The translations under genes and the position numbers were made by a program. Shown here one piece after another: positions 37,301-51,163 of a stretch of 64,000 nt of DNA. Origin of the DNA: Congeria kusceri (taxonomy: Eukaryota > Mollusca > Bivalvia > Myida > Dreissenidae); assembly GCA_027627225.1 (NCBI GenBank), contig CM051033.1:53800410-53864409 (forward strand). The letters are read 5' to 3'. How positions within the stretch are numbered: position 1 is the stretch's first letter; every line of letters begins with the position of its first letter. The notes beneath the pieces were generated by a model that was not told where the DNA came from, made no database searches, and saw only the letters and a list, made by a program, of their open reading frames with translations.

Positions 37301-38073
37301 AATATTACACTTTCCTCTACAACATAATTTTATTAAATTCAGCTCCTGCCATAGATAGCAATCTTAATGGCAAGTAAATCTGATTAGTTTACTTTGCATA
37401 TTAATGCAAGAATGTCTATAAAGTAATACCAAATTAATTAATTTTGTAATTACAATTTAAAAATAATTCAACTAACAAAGTACAATGAAGTAAATTAACT
37501 GCATAACTAAAAAAAGAAGGATATATTCTGTATATATTCTGTCTTTCGTTTTTGCAAAACAAAATATACAAGCATATGCGGATTCCACATTGAATAGGTC
37601 ATTTGTTGCAATAATTTGTCCAGGCCTGATGGATGCGCAATACAACAACTTGTTTTCATAATCTTTTTTTAAAGATTTCATTAACAACTTCCAGATAATT
37701 AAATAAAACCTGCCAGTGAGCAGTTGGCCAGATTACGAGATTAACCCGCCATGAGTGTGAAAAAAAGGTAAATTAGTATCTCAATGCTAGAACAGACAGT
37801 AACTCGCTATACCAGTGTAAAGAAGACAATGAGAGCAACCAAATATTCGAAATGAATCCAAATGGTATGCCTTTGTTGAGAATACATATGGAACGCATAG
37901 GCACAAGCAAAGAAAAAATGTCCTTCATTACTTTTCAAAAGCATATAATAAGAGAAAAAAAAGATACTAGCAAAAAAAATGTGGGTGCCCAATACGAGGG
38001 GCGTTTGTTTTTAGTTTTTTAAGTTCTGTTTAATTTTTTATTTTATGCTCAAATTTCTCTCAGTTTGGCATAT

Positions 38074-38103
38074 ACGAGGGATGATCAAAAAGTTCGTGGA
38101 ATT
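38074..38103 (+). mobile_element. Possible mariner-type terminal sequence
   Basis: tacgagggatgatcaaaaag followed by ttcgtgg resembles mariner terminal repeats. No matching inverted end and no transposase were found, so this is at most a fragment. Confidence 0.3.
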
Positions 38104-40949
38104 TCTTGATAACATTAAAATTTGACGTCCAATCAATTCCAAACTGTTACTAAATGCTTTGCAACATATTACACGCAAATAACTCAAGAGATTGGAAACA
38201 CATCATCATAGATACTTTAACCCACTCTGGAGCAGTCCAAAAATTGTATCAGAAAGTTTATACATTTACACCAATATTTCAATTTTTAGTTACAGAAACA
38301 GCTCGAAGAAAAAGGTATTAATCATTAGATTTTGTAACGTCCATATTATTTTGTAAACTTTAAAACGATCGATATGCAATAATAAATTTACTTAAAATAG
38401 TTGAACCCATTACAGTAGGAACAATACGTTTCATGTATGTAGCGTGCTTAAATGACCTCAGTGCAACACGTTATTGTGTTTTCTGACGTTAACTTCTTTA
38501 TACGGTTCGGTATAAGCATATTTTGTAAGCTTCTCTGTTAGCGACAACGTTAACGTATGGACCTCCCGAACAACAAGAAATGCGCATAGCTGTACACTTT
38601 TGCATAACAATGTGTTATTTGGCAGCGCAATCTTATACGAATCTGCAACAAACAACTGAATATAGTGTAATGAAAAGATCAAACGTACACAAATGGCACC
38701 AATGATTCCTATATGGAACAGCAAGCATCGAAGATGATGAACCCAATAATTGATCGAGAAATACGACGGCGACGTGAAGGCTGTTGACTTCGTCGTGAAT
38801 TAAGGTCGTGCGGGGTTTGCAGAAGCGCTCGGAACAGTTCGGACTTTCTTACATTAGATACTGGAAATGAGAACTTTTTGTGCGAAAATGGTTAAACGAT
38901 TAAAAGTCATTATTGATAATTTACTTTTAAAATATTATTACTGTTATCGGTGGAATAAATATCCAACTGAATAGGATTCTCTGGCATTGTAGTTTTTTAC
39001 TACCAAAAGAATCGCGAATTTATTTAATGAACACTTTATTATTGGATAAAAACCTATACTGACGAGATGAATGAAATCTGGTACTGGGGATGTTTAGCGA
39101 CGACATTATAAATGTGCACAACGCAATGTGAATACTTAAATAAACAAATATATATATATAACGCAGACATTATTGAAGAAACGCGCAACAGAGACAATTA
39201 TTTATTAAGATCATGGCGAATATTCACGTAAATAACGTCGTCGTTTTCTAACGTGCTCCGGATCTTTTTGAATGTGTTTGTGTTGTCGACTCTTACTTCG
39301 ATATTATTGCTGAAAATGTATTTACATAAAAGTAATATATTAAGACATATGCAGATTGAATCTGACAGATGTCATACTACTTGTTTGTTATTTAAGAATA
39401 AATTCCACGAACGTTTTGATCATCCGTCGTACATAGCCATAGAAACGCCAGAATGTCCAATCGGCGCGACGTGTTTCACTGAACATAAATAAAAACATAT
39501 TCTGAATTAATTACACTCAGTCTGTCAAATAATTATAATCAAAATACGTTTACTTCAGTTCAATGTATTGTACCATAGGAAATGTATAACATATACAATA
39601 GATTAGGCTTAAAGATGGCGTGGGTTAATATATTCAATGTATTTGAAATATTATATAGAATAGAGCCGATGTAGAGTGGTCAGCTTTAGTCACATAGTGA
39701 GTACGAAAATACATATCAGTCTAGATGAAAAATATTTGAAATAAAAGGTGAATGAATATATTTAAAATAGGTCAAAAGAATATTTTTTATTTCTTGATGG
39801 CATGTATTTAGACAATTATTATTTTATCCCTAGAAGATGAATGCACAGAATGCAGGCACTACACTCCGACATAATAATGAAGATATGGCACACCAAACAA
39901 TCAAGTTTCAAAACGGGAGGTATTCTGTTGCATTATTGTGTCATTACATTTACAACATGTCACTGTGGATTTAACACGATTTCATACACTCGAGGCTCGC
40001 CATAAGTATGCATACAGTAATTGAGATAGCTAATTAATGCAGGAAATGTCAGAACTCGATTGGCGCACTTAGTAATGCAAGCCATAGAATTCTGACAGTT
40101 TACTGTAATCCAAACAACGGGAAATTTTATAAGAACTAAATTTGTCTAACTAATTTAAATAAAAACTTAAAATAGATGACACATCTCATATCCCTCAAAA
40201 CCGAAGGACGTGTTAGAATATGATCATACCTTAATATCATTTTCAGATACAAACGGCATAGTTTGCATGATAAATTATAGTCCTTTACTGGTAACATCAG
40301 ACTTTTAAAACCTTGACGACGAAAGGCGGTGTAACCATGTCAGCATCCATATTAAATAACTGAAACTAAACAACAAAATAGCGAGTATCTAAGTTCCTAA
40401 AAATATATAAAAATGAAACCCCAGAAAGGTCAGCAAATGAGAAGAACCTAAATAACATCCTTAGGTCCTATATTTGAGGAAAGTGACCAATTGTCTATAC
40501 AACACAGTTTACGACACAACTAAAAAAAATAAACTTGTGTTTCCGACTTGAAAAGCATTGGGGTTTAAAGCGGTTTAAAGGCATGCCGAACCTCACAGTT
40601 GTCACATAATAACATGGGAGAGTGGGAGGTATTGTTTCGCTTTCCAGAATAAGAAAACAATGCGAATTACTCAGTATTCTACTTAGTATACAAAAATCAA
40701 TGCAGGAAAAAGGCCGTATTTATATGCTAGCGATACGGGCGCTACCAAATGGCAAACATGAGTTCATGAACACTTAACTCTGGTATTAAAATGAACAATT
40801 TGGAACAGTAACTATTGTACATGCTAAAGTATTATACAAGCTTGCGTTGGATAAAATGGCTTATTCTCGGGCGATTTAACATTTATTATGCCGAAAGAAA
40901 TTATCATGTACATCATGTATTCAAGCAAACCGAAAACTCCCTGAGTAAA

Positions 40950-42120
40950 TAAACTATACTGACTGATAACCTTTATCAAAACGTTGAGGCACTCATATAA
41001 TTTCGTACATATCAGACATTTTGAAAAACTGTATTTAAACATGCAATTGTTCCTACCAATGGAGACTCAAACCGGTAGTTAAGACCCTAAAATCAAACAA
41101 ATCAAGTTGGTGGAAATAATTTACCATGCGTACCTCTTACCGGTTTTATTGCATATACATCTCCCACATCATGCAAAGAATAAAATGTATCATCAATAAG
41201 TATACATAATAATTTGTAATTTTTATTCCGCCAAAAACTAAGTGAAGAATGTCATCACTACACTTTGACATAATGCTGGAAATATGGCATACCCAATAAT
41301 ATTTTGTTCCGCTATTATAATGCAATGTTTAAATGGAAAGTTTGTATACACTTCGGTCAACTCGTACAATAGTATTGTGAGTATTTGTCAATAAAACATA
41401 CACAGACAGTGGTTAAACAGTTGAAGTAGTTGAAAGCAAAGTATCAATCGTTTGCAGAGTCAATCTAAAGAGGCATTACTATACATGAACACTGGTTTTC
41501 TCCGGTTGTTTATGTATTTTGTGAGTTTAACAAAGCAAAAAGCATATATCTGGTGAAAATACATACTATGAAGTGTCTTGATCACGCAGACATAGGGACG
41601 GAGACCGTTTGGTAACATCGTTACCTTAAAGAAGTAGAGCGATCTAGATTCTATATTATAAAGAACACTAACTTTCATGGGACATAGACAATTCGACAGC
41701 ATGCGAACACTGTCAGTTCTTATATTCATCATACATAGAAATATAGCACACGGAACAATGCAGTTTTAAAAAGTAATATATCAGAGATAGCAACCTTATG
41801 TACTGCAAATAACATACGTACACATTCAAATCGCCACGATAACGTGACAGAGACCGTGAGCGCAACCGTATGCTTGAATAATTGTGGAGTAAGCATCTGT
41901 ATCGGCTTAATGAGCATTACATTATATATTTTATTGTTTTTGTTGTTTGTTTTACTAAATGTTTTCCCTGTATTTGAATGTACTGTTTAGGGCATTCACT
42001 AAACTCATAGATTGCAATGTGAGACTTTTAACTCTATGAATACACATGACTTCAGAATATGCTTAGTAAGCCAATGTACACCGCCATGTTTCATTTTTCG
42101 AGTTCATAATAGCTGACATC
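40950..42120 (+). repeat. Old diverged duplication, member B
   Basis: Counterpart of 36,250-37,300 in the same orientation. Divergence is far above that of the 16 kb blocks, so this event is older and independent of them. Confidence 0.65.
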
Positions 42121-42254
42121 TAAACGTTTAACCTGATTAGTGGCACATAATTAAAAGTACTTGTTCACATATTATCGTATGCTAAAACCCTACAACAAGT
42201 AAATAGTTTAGAAGGAATATTATATCAAGTAGACGGTGAACAAAGCGAAACACG

Positions 42255-42328
42255 TATGCCTCATCGGGACTCGAACCTGCAACCTACGGACCAAAGGTCT
42301 GTTACGCATCCGCTCTGCCAGGATTATG
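42255..42328 (-). other. tRNA-like sequence, probably SINE head or relic
   Basis: On the minus strand an A-box-like TGGCAGAGCGG and an exact B box GGTTCGAGTCC are at tRNA spacing. The T stem pairs only in part and the anticodon arm is ambiguous, so I do not call a working tRNA gene. Confidence 0.45.
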
Positions 42329-44704
42329 CATTTCAAGGCATTGTAAATAATACACATGTTTTCGAAAAGTTATACGATATAAAACAAGAGTAAATAACTC
42401 GTTTTCAATAATTCTGCGTAACACATGACTTATTAGGCCACACAAATTGATCAGATGTTCGTCGGATTTGCCGCACCTTTAAATCGTAAATCGAAAAAAA
42501 ATAGTTTTCTTTTTTCCTGCGCCCACACCTACAATATTGCCCCGCACCCGATTTGTTAAAATGAAGTTTTCAATAACGAGTCTCATTTTACGTTAAACGC
42601 CGACTTAGTGGTGCCACCAAATCATAACAAGCAATTGGTACTGATATAGACGTGAATAAGGCACTTTGCGGAGACTGGTTTATGTAATAATTTATGACCC
42701 AAACCGTAACTTTTCAATAGACATTCTGGCACAGCTGCTATTTGTTTTTGGACTCGACATTTTATTATCATGTTTTATCAAACTTATGAAAACTAAACGA
42801 TCTGCTTGTCAGCATGCATTGCCTAATTAAAGATGATTGCTAGCAAGGTCTCGTAATATCAGCAGACACAACAGTTAAGTAGAGGATTATCTTGTTTATA
42901 AAGGATCTGTGAACTTGGATATCTGGAATATGTCAAATGGACTGATCATCGGGTATGTTTACATTTCGGACAGTTTTGACCAGCGGTTTGTCCTTGATTT
43001 CTTACTTCTAATATCCACACAATTAAGTTGTTTTTGACATACCCTTTTTATAAATTCAACGTATCTGTATGGTGTATATTTTGTTCAGCTTTTATATATT
43101 AAGGTACATTTAACAGGGCAAGCCAATTAATTACGTTAGTTATTAATTTCAATTTGTTTATGGATATATTTTGTTAACAACTTGTAGATATTTTAAGAGT
43201 ATATGTTGAAACAAAAAATAATTTTCCAAGTTTACTGCAATGAACAATTAACAAAAATGTTAATATAATAATCTAATATACAACTGCTTTGTTAATGCCA
43301 TAATGCAATTAATGTACAGCACAGTGAAGTATCCTATTATAACAATTAAAACAATAAGATATAAAGAATCCCTGACATGGAAACATGCAACGATGTTGCG
43401 AGTCGATTAAAAAATTGGCTCAAGAAAAATAAGAACCAGTGTGAGCCCTGGTTTATGGTTTTAAAAAATGGTGGCGTCCAGTTGTTTCGTCGTGTCGTTT
43501 AAAGATACACAACTTATACTAGTCATTCCTAAATTGTTTTGTGTTTATTTATGACATTTCATATTCATTCTACCAAACTGTTGGTAGTGAATGACTTAGT
43601 GTATCAAATATCTATTTTGATAATGACAATTACCTTGTGTAAGGTCTACTTTCTTATAGTTAAGATATGGCTATTTAGTATTTACTGCCGGGAGTTAATT
43701 TAAAAGCAGAATCACTATTGAAGACTTACACAAAACCGGTTGCAGGACATGGTCGAAGAAGAAATGGAGAAATTAGTTGCTTAGTTTATTACCTATATAT
43801 TGATTTTGACAACAATGTATGACCCAGAGCAGATGAAGAGGAAGTTATTGACAAGATATCAAGTTATCGGCGTTTGGCAGAAATTTTCAATCACTATGGG
43901 CAAGATAGGATTGTTTTTTTTATTTTGCGCTTTTTGCTCGCCTCCGATTTTATCGAAAATGGAAAACAAATATTTTTATTTTTATTTCGCTCGCTGGCTC
44001 CATTTTTGTTTTGGACAAAATCCGTAGAACAACTGATCAATTTGTTGTGACTTTATTGCATCCATTTTAACTGATGAATAATGATTAACGACACATTATT
44101 TCCAGTATATATGTGAGTAATTAGCTTATTTGTTTGTTATGTTATTGTACCTTTTGACTCTATGACAAAATTGACATTGTGAATCTATGAATGTCTTTAC
44201 GGCTTTGTGGCGTTTCTTTAACGGACACACAGTAGATACCACGGATGCAATTCAGGTTACTAATGCCTGAATATACGTGATCATATTGCGACACAAAACG
44301 GCGGACACTACCAACTCAAAAAATATTAATGTTGTAAATATTCCAAATTGAAGCATCACACACGACCAATAAATTAAATTTGATTAGATTTATGAACAAT
44401 CATACAATGTATACATATATATCTTCCATCATGGAATGTCAAGAAACGTATATTGTATAAATGTATATTTAGCTATAACTATAGCAACATAATTCTAAAC
44501 ATAAATCAAATCGAAGAACACACTTGAAATCTCAGTTATACTGACTTACTAAAGTAATACTAATGTTATCCAACGGTACAATTTGCATGAGAAATTAATT
44601 TAGGTAATATCATTAAAGAAAAAATCTTTGTGTTTATTATTTGTAATCAAATGCTCGCACAGGCAAAATGATTTATGCTGTGCAATAAGTCAACGATAGA
44701 CATT

Positions 44705-44885
44705 TATTGCTTTAAACCGGTTTAAATCCCCAATGCTTAGCATTGACCGTTCCAAGGCGGTGACCCCAGTTTTATTCATGTGTGTTTTGTGTTTGTTATG
44801 TCCGTTTGTGATGTGCTGTGTACTTTTTCGGCAATTGGTTACTTGTTATAAATAAAGGACCTCGGGCTGCAAATAAGAGTTCTCT
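44705..44885 (+). repeat. Dispersed repeat, ttaaaccggtttaaa family, second copy
   Basis: Matches 15,297-15,480 along its length, including 'ccaaggcggtgaccccag' and the ataaaggacc tail. The stub at 40,555-40,595 is an antisense relative. Confidence 0.7.
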
Positions 44886-47834
44886 CATGCTGTCGCAACT
44901 TGAGTTTCGCTTTGCTTGTATTGAAGTAAAGAAATAATTACAAAATGGTATTTTAACCTATGCCGATAGTGTGCGCTTCGGAAAATAGCATGTATTAAAA
45001 TGACTTTTAGCTATGAATAAACACAATCCAAATCTTAAGTTGATTTCGACTCAATGGTCATAACATGCAATCAAAACAAACTTGTTATGTACTCTACAGT
45101 GACCATGTATTATCCTAGGGACATCATTAACAGAAAACATCTTCATAATACTACATTAAAATACATGTATATACGTTCTCGAATAAAAGAGGCTTTTTGA
45201 AGTTACCATAATATAACATAGGAGAAGCTGAAGACGCACTCTAGTGGACCCATTTTTACAAATAACTATAATTTAAACATTCTGGACATGAGTCACCCTA
45301 GAATTATTTGTATGAACTATTTTCAAAATCGAGCCAGCAATTATTGCGAATTGATTTCATTGAAGATTATTATACATTTTTCATATAAAAACAAAACATG
45401 TTGCAGCCGATCAGAATAAATTAACTACTTTGAAATACCATCCCTTAGGGAATAATTATGTGAAAGAAATTTCAGACTCTCACTAGGGCTTTACGCGAAT
45501 AATATTTTGTAAGCTTTTTAACATGGGGAACTCATTTCAACTAAACATCCGTTTGGACAGTTTTTTTTGCGACAATGACACGTGTCAGGCTTATTTCGCG
45601 TGTGAGGGAAATGTTTTAATAATTGTCAAACGAAAATGAAAAGAATATGACATACATGCATAACGCTTTGTATGGATTTTAATTTTAACGTTTTTAATTT
45701 CATGTCGATGGACGCAAAGTAGTAGGAGTGAAACGGACGTGAATTAAATAAATATATATATTACCTGCCGATGCGCATGCTAGTAAAAGTGGAGTCAAAA
45801 CAATGAAATAATAAGTTATATTTAAAGTCATTCACAAAAATTGTTGGAGAAAAGAACAACAACATTTATTAATTTTTTTTATTCGTGATCACTGGACAAG
45901 TATTGCAGCATTCTTATTTAATCTGAGCATACTTCCTTTCATGTTTGATAAACGAAATGTCATACACCGCTCGGCCAAGTTGATGAAACTTCACAGGAAT
46001 CCTTACTTAATCGAACAAAAGCAACGTTGCACTGAGCCAGGGGACCTACTTCCATGTTGTTGTTTTTTTAATATTATCCTTTGAAAGCGCTAGTGTAAAT
46101 CTGAAATTTATTTCGCGAAATTATGAATTCCCTAAGTTATGGTATTTCGCAGTAGTTAAATATGTTTTGATCGGGATGGCATTTTCTATAAGCTGTAAGC
46201 ACTACACTTCGACATAATGGTGGAAATTTGAAACGCTCAACAATACAGTATCAAACGTGAGGTAGAAACTACAGAACACAGCTCAATGCTGGAAATGACA
46301 GCATTCGTACATTACACTAAATAACGTGAGAAATAAGGACACTATAATGCTATCCATACTACGGAAAATGTATGGTTTATTACTTTCAATTAAACTTTAT
46401 TAGTTCACAAACGATGTGTGTCCTGCAACCCAACATAATATTTTTAAAAAGACAATGAGAGCACCCGAAAGGAATGTCTATACGGCGAACTCATGTAGAA
46501 CGCTCACGGATCTCGGCCGCATATTATAAATAGTATGATCCCACTTTACTTTTGCATTCTCAATTTAATTCGGATTGTTATGTTGTTATTGTTGTTTGTT
46601 TGTTGTTGTTTTTGGTTTAAAAACATGCACTATACTTAAGAGCATATGTAAAGTTGACTTACAAGATAATTACATTTTTGGATCAGACTACAACGTGGCA
46701 TAAAATAATATGAAACATTTAGGAATATTATCTAGAGCCCATCTCAACTGTCAATTTGTATTCAAATCAAGACAAATGTCAAAAATACACTTCGACATAA
46801 TGCTGGAAATGTGGCAAACCAAACAATACAGTTTCAAAACGAGAGGTACCATATGGCATTGTTATGAACGATCCTCAAATACAGTCAATGCATTAATTAT
46901 ATTTATGAACACAAGTACATTTATGAATCTCTCACTGTGGAGTTTTCGAAACATTCTGTATTTTACTATCAACGTTATGACTTGCCAACAAGTGCGTGTG
47001 GTTCATCAACTCGCCATAATACTGTTAAGAATTCAATCAAAGCAACCGAATGCTGGAAATAGAGAAACATACAACGCTTGCGCATTTTAGAAGCAACGTT
47101 GAACTATTATCACTTGTATTGCGATTTTTTTGGATATATTAAGATGTCAAGAGTGCACAGACAGACCAACGGACGGACGTTTACCAAATAAAACAAAACG
47201 GGGATTTTAATCTAATGATGATGTATTACACAATTAGTTTGTTCGCACTAAATAAGCCAATTTAATTCGTTTCAAGTTATTTTTAGTTTTCTTACATATA
47301 TTCACTTGATATGAACAAGTGTAATGCACATAGCATAAATGTTTGTTTCATGTTTGTTTAACTATTACTACCGCACCCAAGAAATAAGCCGGAAACGTTT
47401 TTTATTGCCAAGCGGGGTTAAAATATTCCAAATGGATTGTTTGGATGCAATTGTTAAATGGTATGGAAAACAAGCCAACAAAAGTCAATTAACATTATTT
47501 AAAGACAATAAATGTTAATGTATCGCAGTCTAATTAAGAAAGCAAACCGGAAGAACTTGTTTTTCCGCATTAAGTCCCTTTCTCCCAAGTATCGTAACGA
47601 GGTGAAGTAAAATTTCTATATGGGTGTTTTGGCATTAAGTCGAATAGAATTAAGGCGTAAATGATCAATTCAAATTTTCTCCATTAAAGAGTCAACATTA
47701 GAAAGAAACTTTTAATTTTCTGCAAATGTACAAGTTTTAAATTTGTTAATAGTACATTTTGATTTGTGACGTAGTTATTTTAAAGAAGTTGGAAAATTTT
47801 GCCATAGTACTGGTTTTTGATACACTTCGCCCTT

Positions 47835-48480
47835 TGGTCACGATTACACACATATATATATATATGTGTTTCATTACAATAGCTAAATTTGCTCTTGCAC
47901 TAATGAGCTGACACCGTTTTTCTATTTTTAGTAACAGTAACCTTGACCCCCACCTATCCCATATGCAAATTCAAGCGAGGCCTCAATATAAGGTATCTAT
48001 ATATGAAATTTATCTTTATTATTTTATTCTCCAGTTACTGAGAGGAAACCGTTCTTTTTATTTTAAGTAACAATAACCTTAACCCCCCCCCCCTCCCCCT
48101 TTTATGTGATCTCAAGTGACATCTCGCTATAAGGTATCTATAAATTAAGTTTAATTAAAATATCAAAATTCGTTCTGTAGTCATTGAATGGAAACCATTT
48201 TATTCTAATTTTACTGACGATAACATTGACCTTGACCCCACTTACCCTATATGCTATCCCAATTGAGGCGTTGATATAAGGTATCTATGTATTAAGTTTC
48301 ATTAAAAATGTTTTCTCAAGTTATTGAGCGGAAACTGTTTTTCAATTTCTAGTAAAGGTGACCTTGACTTTGACCCCACCCACCTAGTATGTAATTCCAG
48401 GTGAGGCCTCGCCTTTAGGTATCTAGGGAAGTTTCATATCAATAGCTCAATCTGCTCTCGAGTTAGAGAGCAGAAACGAA
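47835..48480 (+). repeat. Degenerate satellite, ~140 bp unit, about four units
   Basis: Each unit carries a 'gaaaccgttttt' segment, then 'agtaacagtaaccttgaccc', then 'aaggtatctat.tatgaaat' in the same order (near 47,905, 48,045, 48,190 and 48,330). The array starts with 'ggtcacgatta' and a short (TA)n run. No coding potential. Confidence 0.75.
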
Positions 48481-48832
48481 AAGTTGACCCCACCACAGCG
48501 ACGAACCAATTTAATAAGGCCAAAAAATAATTGTTGATTTCCGCTAACATCTTCGCGACATATTCACCACACAGTCTAAGTATTCGGACTGAATGTAAAA
48601 TGCTTAAATTGACTGTGTCTTCGAAAAGGGCCTCAAGGGGGCAATTTCTTTTAAAAAGTCTTAAATTTACATATCAATAATGGCATGTAATAACGGTGAA
48701 AACGGTGTATATATAATGGGAAAAGAGTGTATGCATTCTGAGATAAAAATCATAGGTTGTGTTTGTTTGGCCCTTTTTCTGTCAGAATTGTGAGCATTTT
48801 GTATAACCATTGCTTACAAAAGACTCCTGACC

Positions 48833-48920
48833 AAGCATGATAGCGCAGATGGTTGAAGCTCTGTCTACTGTCATTTCTTCGTATGGCTCCTAAGTCGTGA
48901 GTTCGATACTCACTTGGGCT
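48833..48920 (+). other. tRNA-like SINE head
   Basis: A-box-like TAGCGCAGATGG and a perfect T-arm hairpin (gtgag-ttcgata-ctcac) with B-box-like content. The region between is longer than in a standard tRNA. Probably a tRNA-derived SINE. Confidence 0.5.
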
Positions 48921-49074
48921 TTTAATATTTTCAGGCTTTTTTTCTAATGTGTTATCAATCAGATATCTTATTGTGCATTACATTATTTTTATTTATTAAT
49001 GCTCATGTCATGTTTAAGCGCATTTTATCAAATAACATAATTTATGGTGCAAAAGGAAGCCAATTTTTCGTTGA

Positions 49075-49310
49075 CATAGTCCCTTTAAACGCCTCCAATC
49101 AAAGAAAGTGTACCTGTTGGTATGTCACTACCAAAAGCGTTTGTCTCACGCAGAATAATTCGAAATGTTTGCTAATTACCGAAAATCCACATATTAGCGA
49201 AAACTGCTATTTTTAACAAAAGTAAGAAAATGTTATTGATCAATAGGCAAAAAACTTTTAGGGTCGGCAGACAAAAAACAAGGGGGAGGGGCGGGTCAGC
49301 GGAAACAGAC
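49075..49310 (+). repeat. Dispersed repeat with tagggtcggc end, copy A
   Basis: Shares with 62,735-62,930 the segments 'caa.aaagaaa.tgtacct', 'agcgaaaactgctat' and 'ttttagggtcggc', followed by a G-rich run. Probably an unnamed interspersed repeat. Confidence 0.6.
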
Positions 49311-51097
49311 AACTTTGTTAAGCTTAACACAGTTTTCTTTGAAAAATTTGGTTAAAAAAAAACACTTGTTTATAAAACTCAACGATCAAGTAACAAACAT
49401 ATTTTTTGGAAATCAATAAGCATAAGACGGCCAGGATTAAAAAAAAATTATTTGAGAGCAAATAATTGTTCCATTGTTTGCTCTGTCAACGAATGTTCCA
49501 ATGATTGAAGTTTTGATATCTATAAACATTTGTTTTCAATTTCTTTTGTGACTGGTATAAGAGGTGGTCTTAAATTTTAATTAAAAGCGTTTCTAAAAGA
49601 AGTAAGTCATTGATAAAAACTGAATGAGGATGTCATCAATATCAAAAAGAAAAGCATTTCTATGTTGTATATAGGAATGCAATATTAATTCTTACATCAT
49701 GTAACACTGAGTTTACTACAGACAACTTCCATAAACGTATACATGTTTTGTTTTCAAAACTAATGAGCACGCTCATAAAAGAGTGAGTTGTTCTGTAGCT
49801 TGTTTGTATTTGCGCATTACATAAATATTTAATCATATTATGTGTAATAATAAATAGGTTAAGGCGGCCCTGTTTGCAGAAGGTTAGTTCGTCTTCATGT
49901 GAATTCTTTGTATCACCATTAAAATATCTAATTGCGCCCTGCAGTTCCGTTTTTACTATTTACCCCAAATGTAAGTCACTTGCTTTCTATTACATGTGTA
50001 CTATTGAAATGTTGATTGTTGATATAATCTAACTATATGTCAAGCACTAAATTTAAATCCCAACATACTTATGATATACATTTTATTTCCAATTTTAAGA
50101 CTCGTTTATAAAATGGCGGGTTGTCTACAACTGGCCCTTATAGATTTTGTAATGTGAATTCTTTGAACAGAAACATAAATTAAGGGCTAACATGTTTTTA
50201 TCACCATCTTTTTAAACATAATTTACCTTTTTTGTAGAGCATTTTGAATAAATTATTATTATTATTAGATATTGACATTCAATGTTTTGTTTACAATGTT
50301 AAGTTTAATTACATTTTAAAAAGCTGTAAAAATTACAGCAACATAAATATGGTCTGGTTTTGTATGGGCATTTCAAATATTATAAAGAAAAACTGCAGAG
50401 CATTGAATTTAAGGCCCCTCCCCCCCAAAAAAATAGTCCCGTTTCTGGTCTCCTGACAGACCCTTTACTTTTGCTGCCGACCCTACATATTTTTGGTCCA
50501 AAAATAATTTATTTATTTCCGCCGATAAATTTTCATATTCATTTTACCAAACAAGATTTTAATTGGCTATTGCGTTTCATAAACCTGATAATAATACACT
50601 GTTGCACATGATATATATTTTACCAAATTGTGTCCACGTTTTTTATTGTAATATTTTCTGGAATATTGAACTAAATTTACTTCATAAAAACGTAATCGAT
50701 ATAAATTTCAGATACGCATATATAATTACCTTGTGCAAGAACCACATATTAATCCTAATTGAATGCAAATATTCATGTTACTATTCAATAAGTTTTATGC
50801 CGTAACACAATCTCCATGTTAATTCCAATACATGTATATTTCGTCACTCCCATTTAAATCTACAATTTATCCGATGCAACAAAACAACTGTCTAATTTTT
50901 TCACACCCTTGACATATCCTTTTGAACGCTTATTCATTAATCAGAACAGAACAGAACAAAACATTACTTTATTACTCCTAGGTATGCATAGATACAACAT
51001 GGGGAAAATATTATACAATATCAGAGTTACAATACACATATATATGTTTCCGATTCAAGTTATAATCACTAATAGTTAGTATATTATTATATTATAT

Positions 51098-51098
51098 G

Positions 51099-51160
<62 letters not shown>
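51098..51160. repeat. (TA)n microsatellite
   Basis: About 31 uninterrupted AT units, the longest simple repeat in the window. Confidence 0.95.

Positions 51161-51163
<3 letters not shown>

Larger units (their letters stand above)
34354..38123. other. Intergenic DNA present only in copy 2, no gene recognised
   Basis: The longest frame is 137 codons on the minus strand (34,375-34,788), with no domain I recognise and no counterpart to test. The right half (35.5-37.3 kb) belongs to the diverged repeat system shared with 39.8-47 kb. The right end carries two stretches starting tacgaggg (37,995 and 38,074) that look like mariner-type termini. Confidence 0.5.
16454..39083. repeat. Large direct duplication, copy 2
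   Basis: Second copy of the duplicated block, with the intact receptor gene and an almost complete retrotransposon. Up to about 29,971 it is collinear with 1-13,808; similarity resumes at 38,124 (matching about 13,822) and ends at about 39,083. A 50 bp stretch near 22,697-22,745 has no counterpart in copy 1. An extra stretch of about 100 bp near 38,313-38,435 is also absent from copy 1. Confidence 0.92.
39084..47830. other. Gene-poor DNA with recurring blocks
   Basis: No gene found. A short block (core acttcgacataatgctggaa, then aacaata.agtttcaaaacg) recurs near 39,858, 41,262, 41,725 (weak), 46,208 and 46,787, and also near 35,495 and 36,565. Other contents are the ttaaaccggtttaaa repeat at 44,705 and a tRNA-like sequence at 42,255. 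Open frames of up to 126 codons (46,710-47,090) overlap the recurring block and are not conserved. Confidence 0.55.

Noticed and set aside
42255..42328. Functional tRNA gene
   Set aside because: A and B boxes are good, but the T stem and anticodon arm do not pair properly; the same holds for the other tRNA-like sites in the window.
46710..47090. 126-codon plus-strand frame
   Set aside because: Overlaps the recurring 35-47 kb block, and the frame is not kept in the other members of the block.
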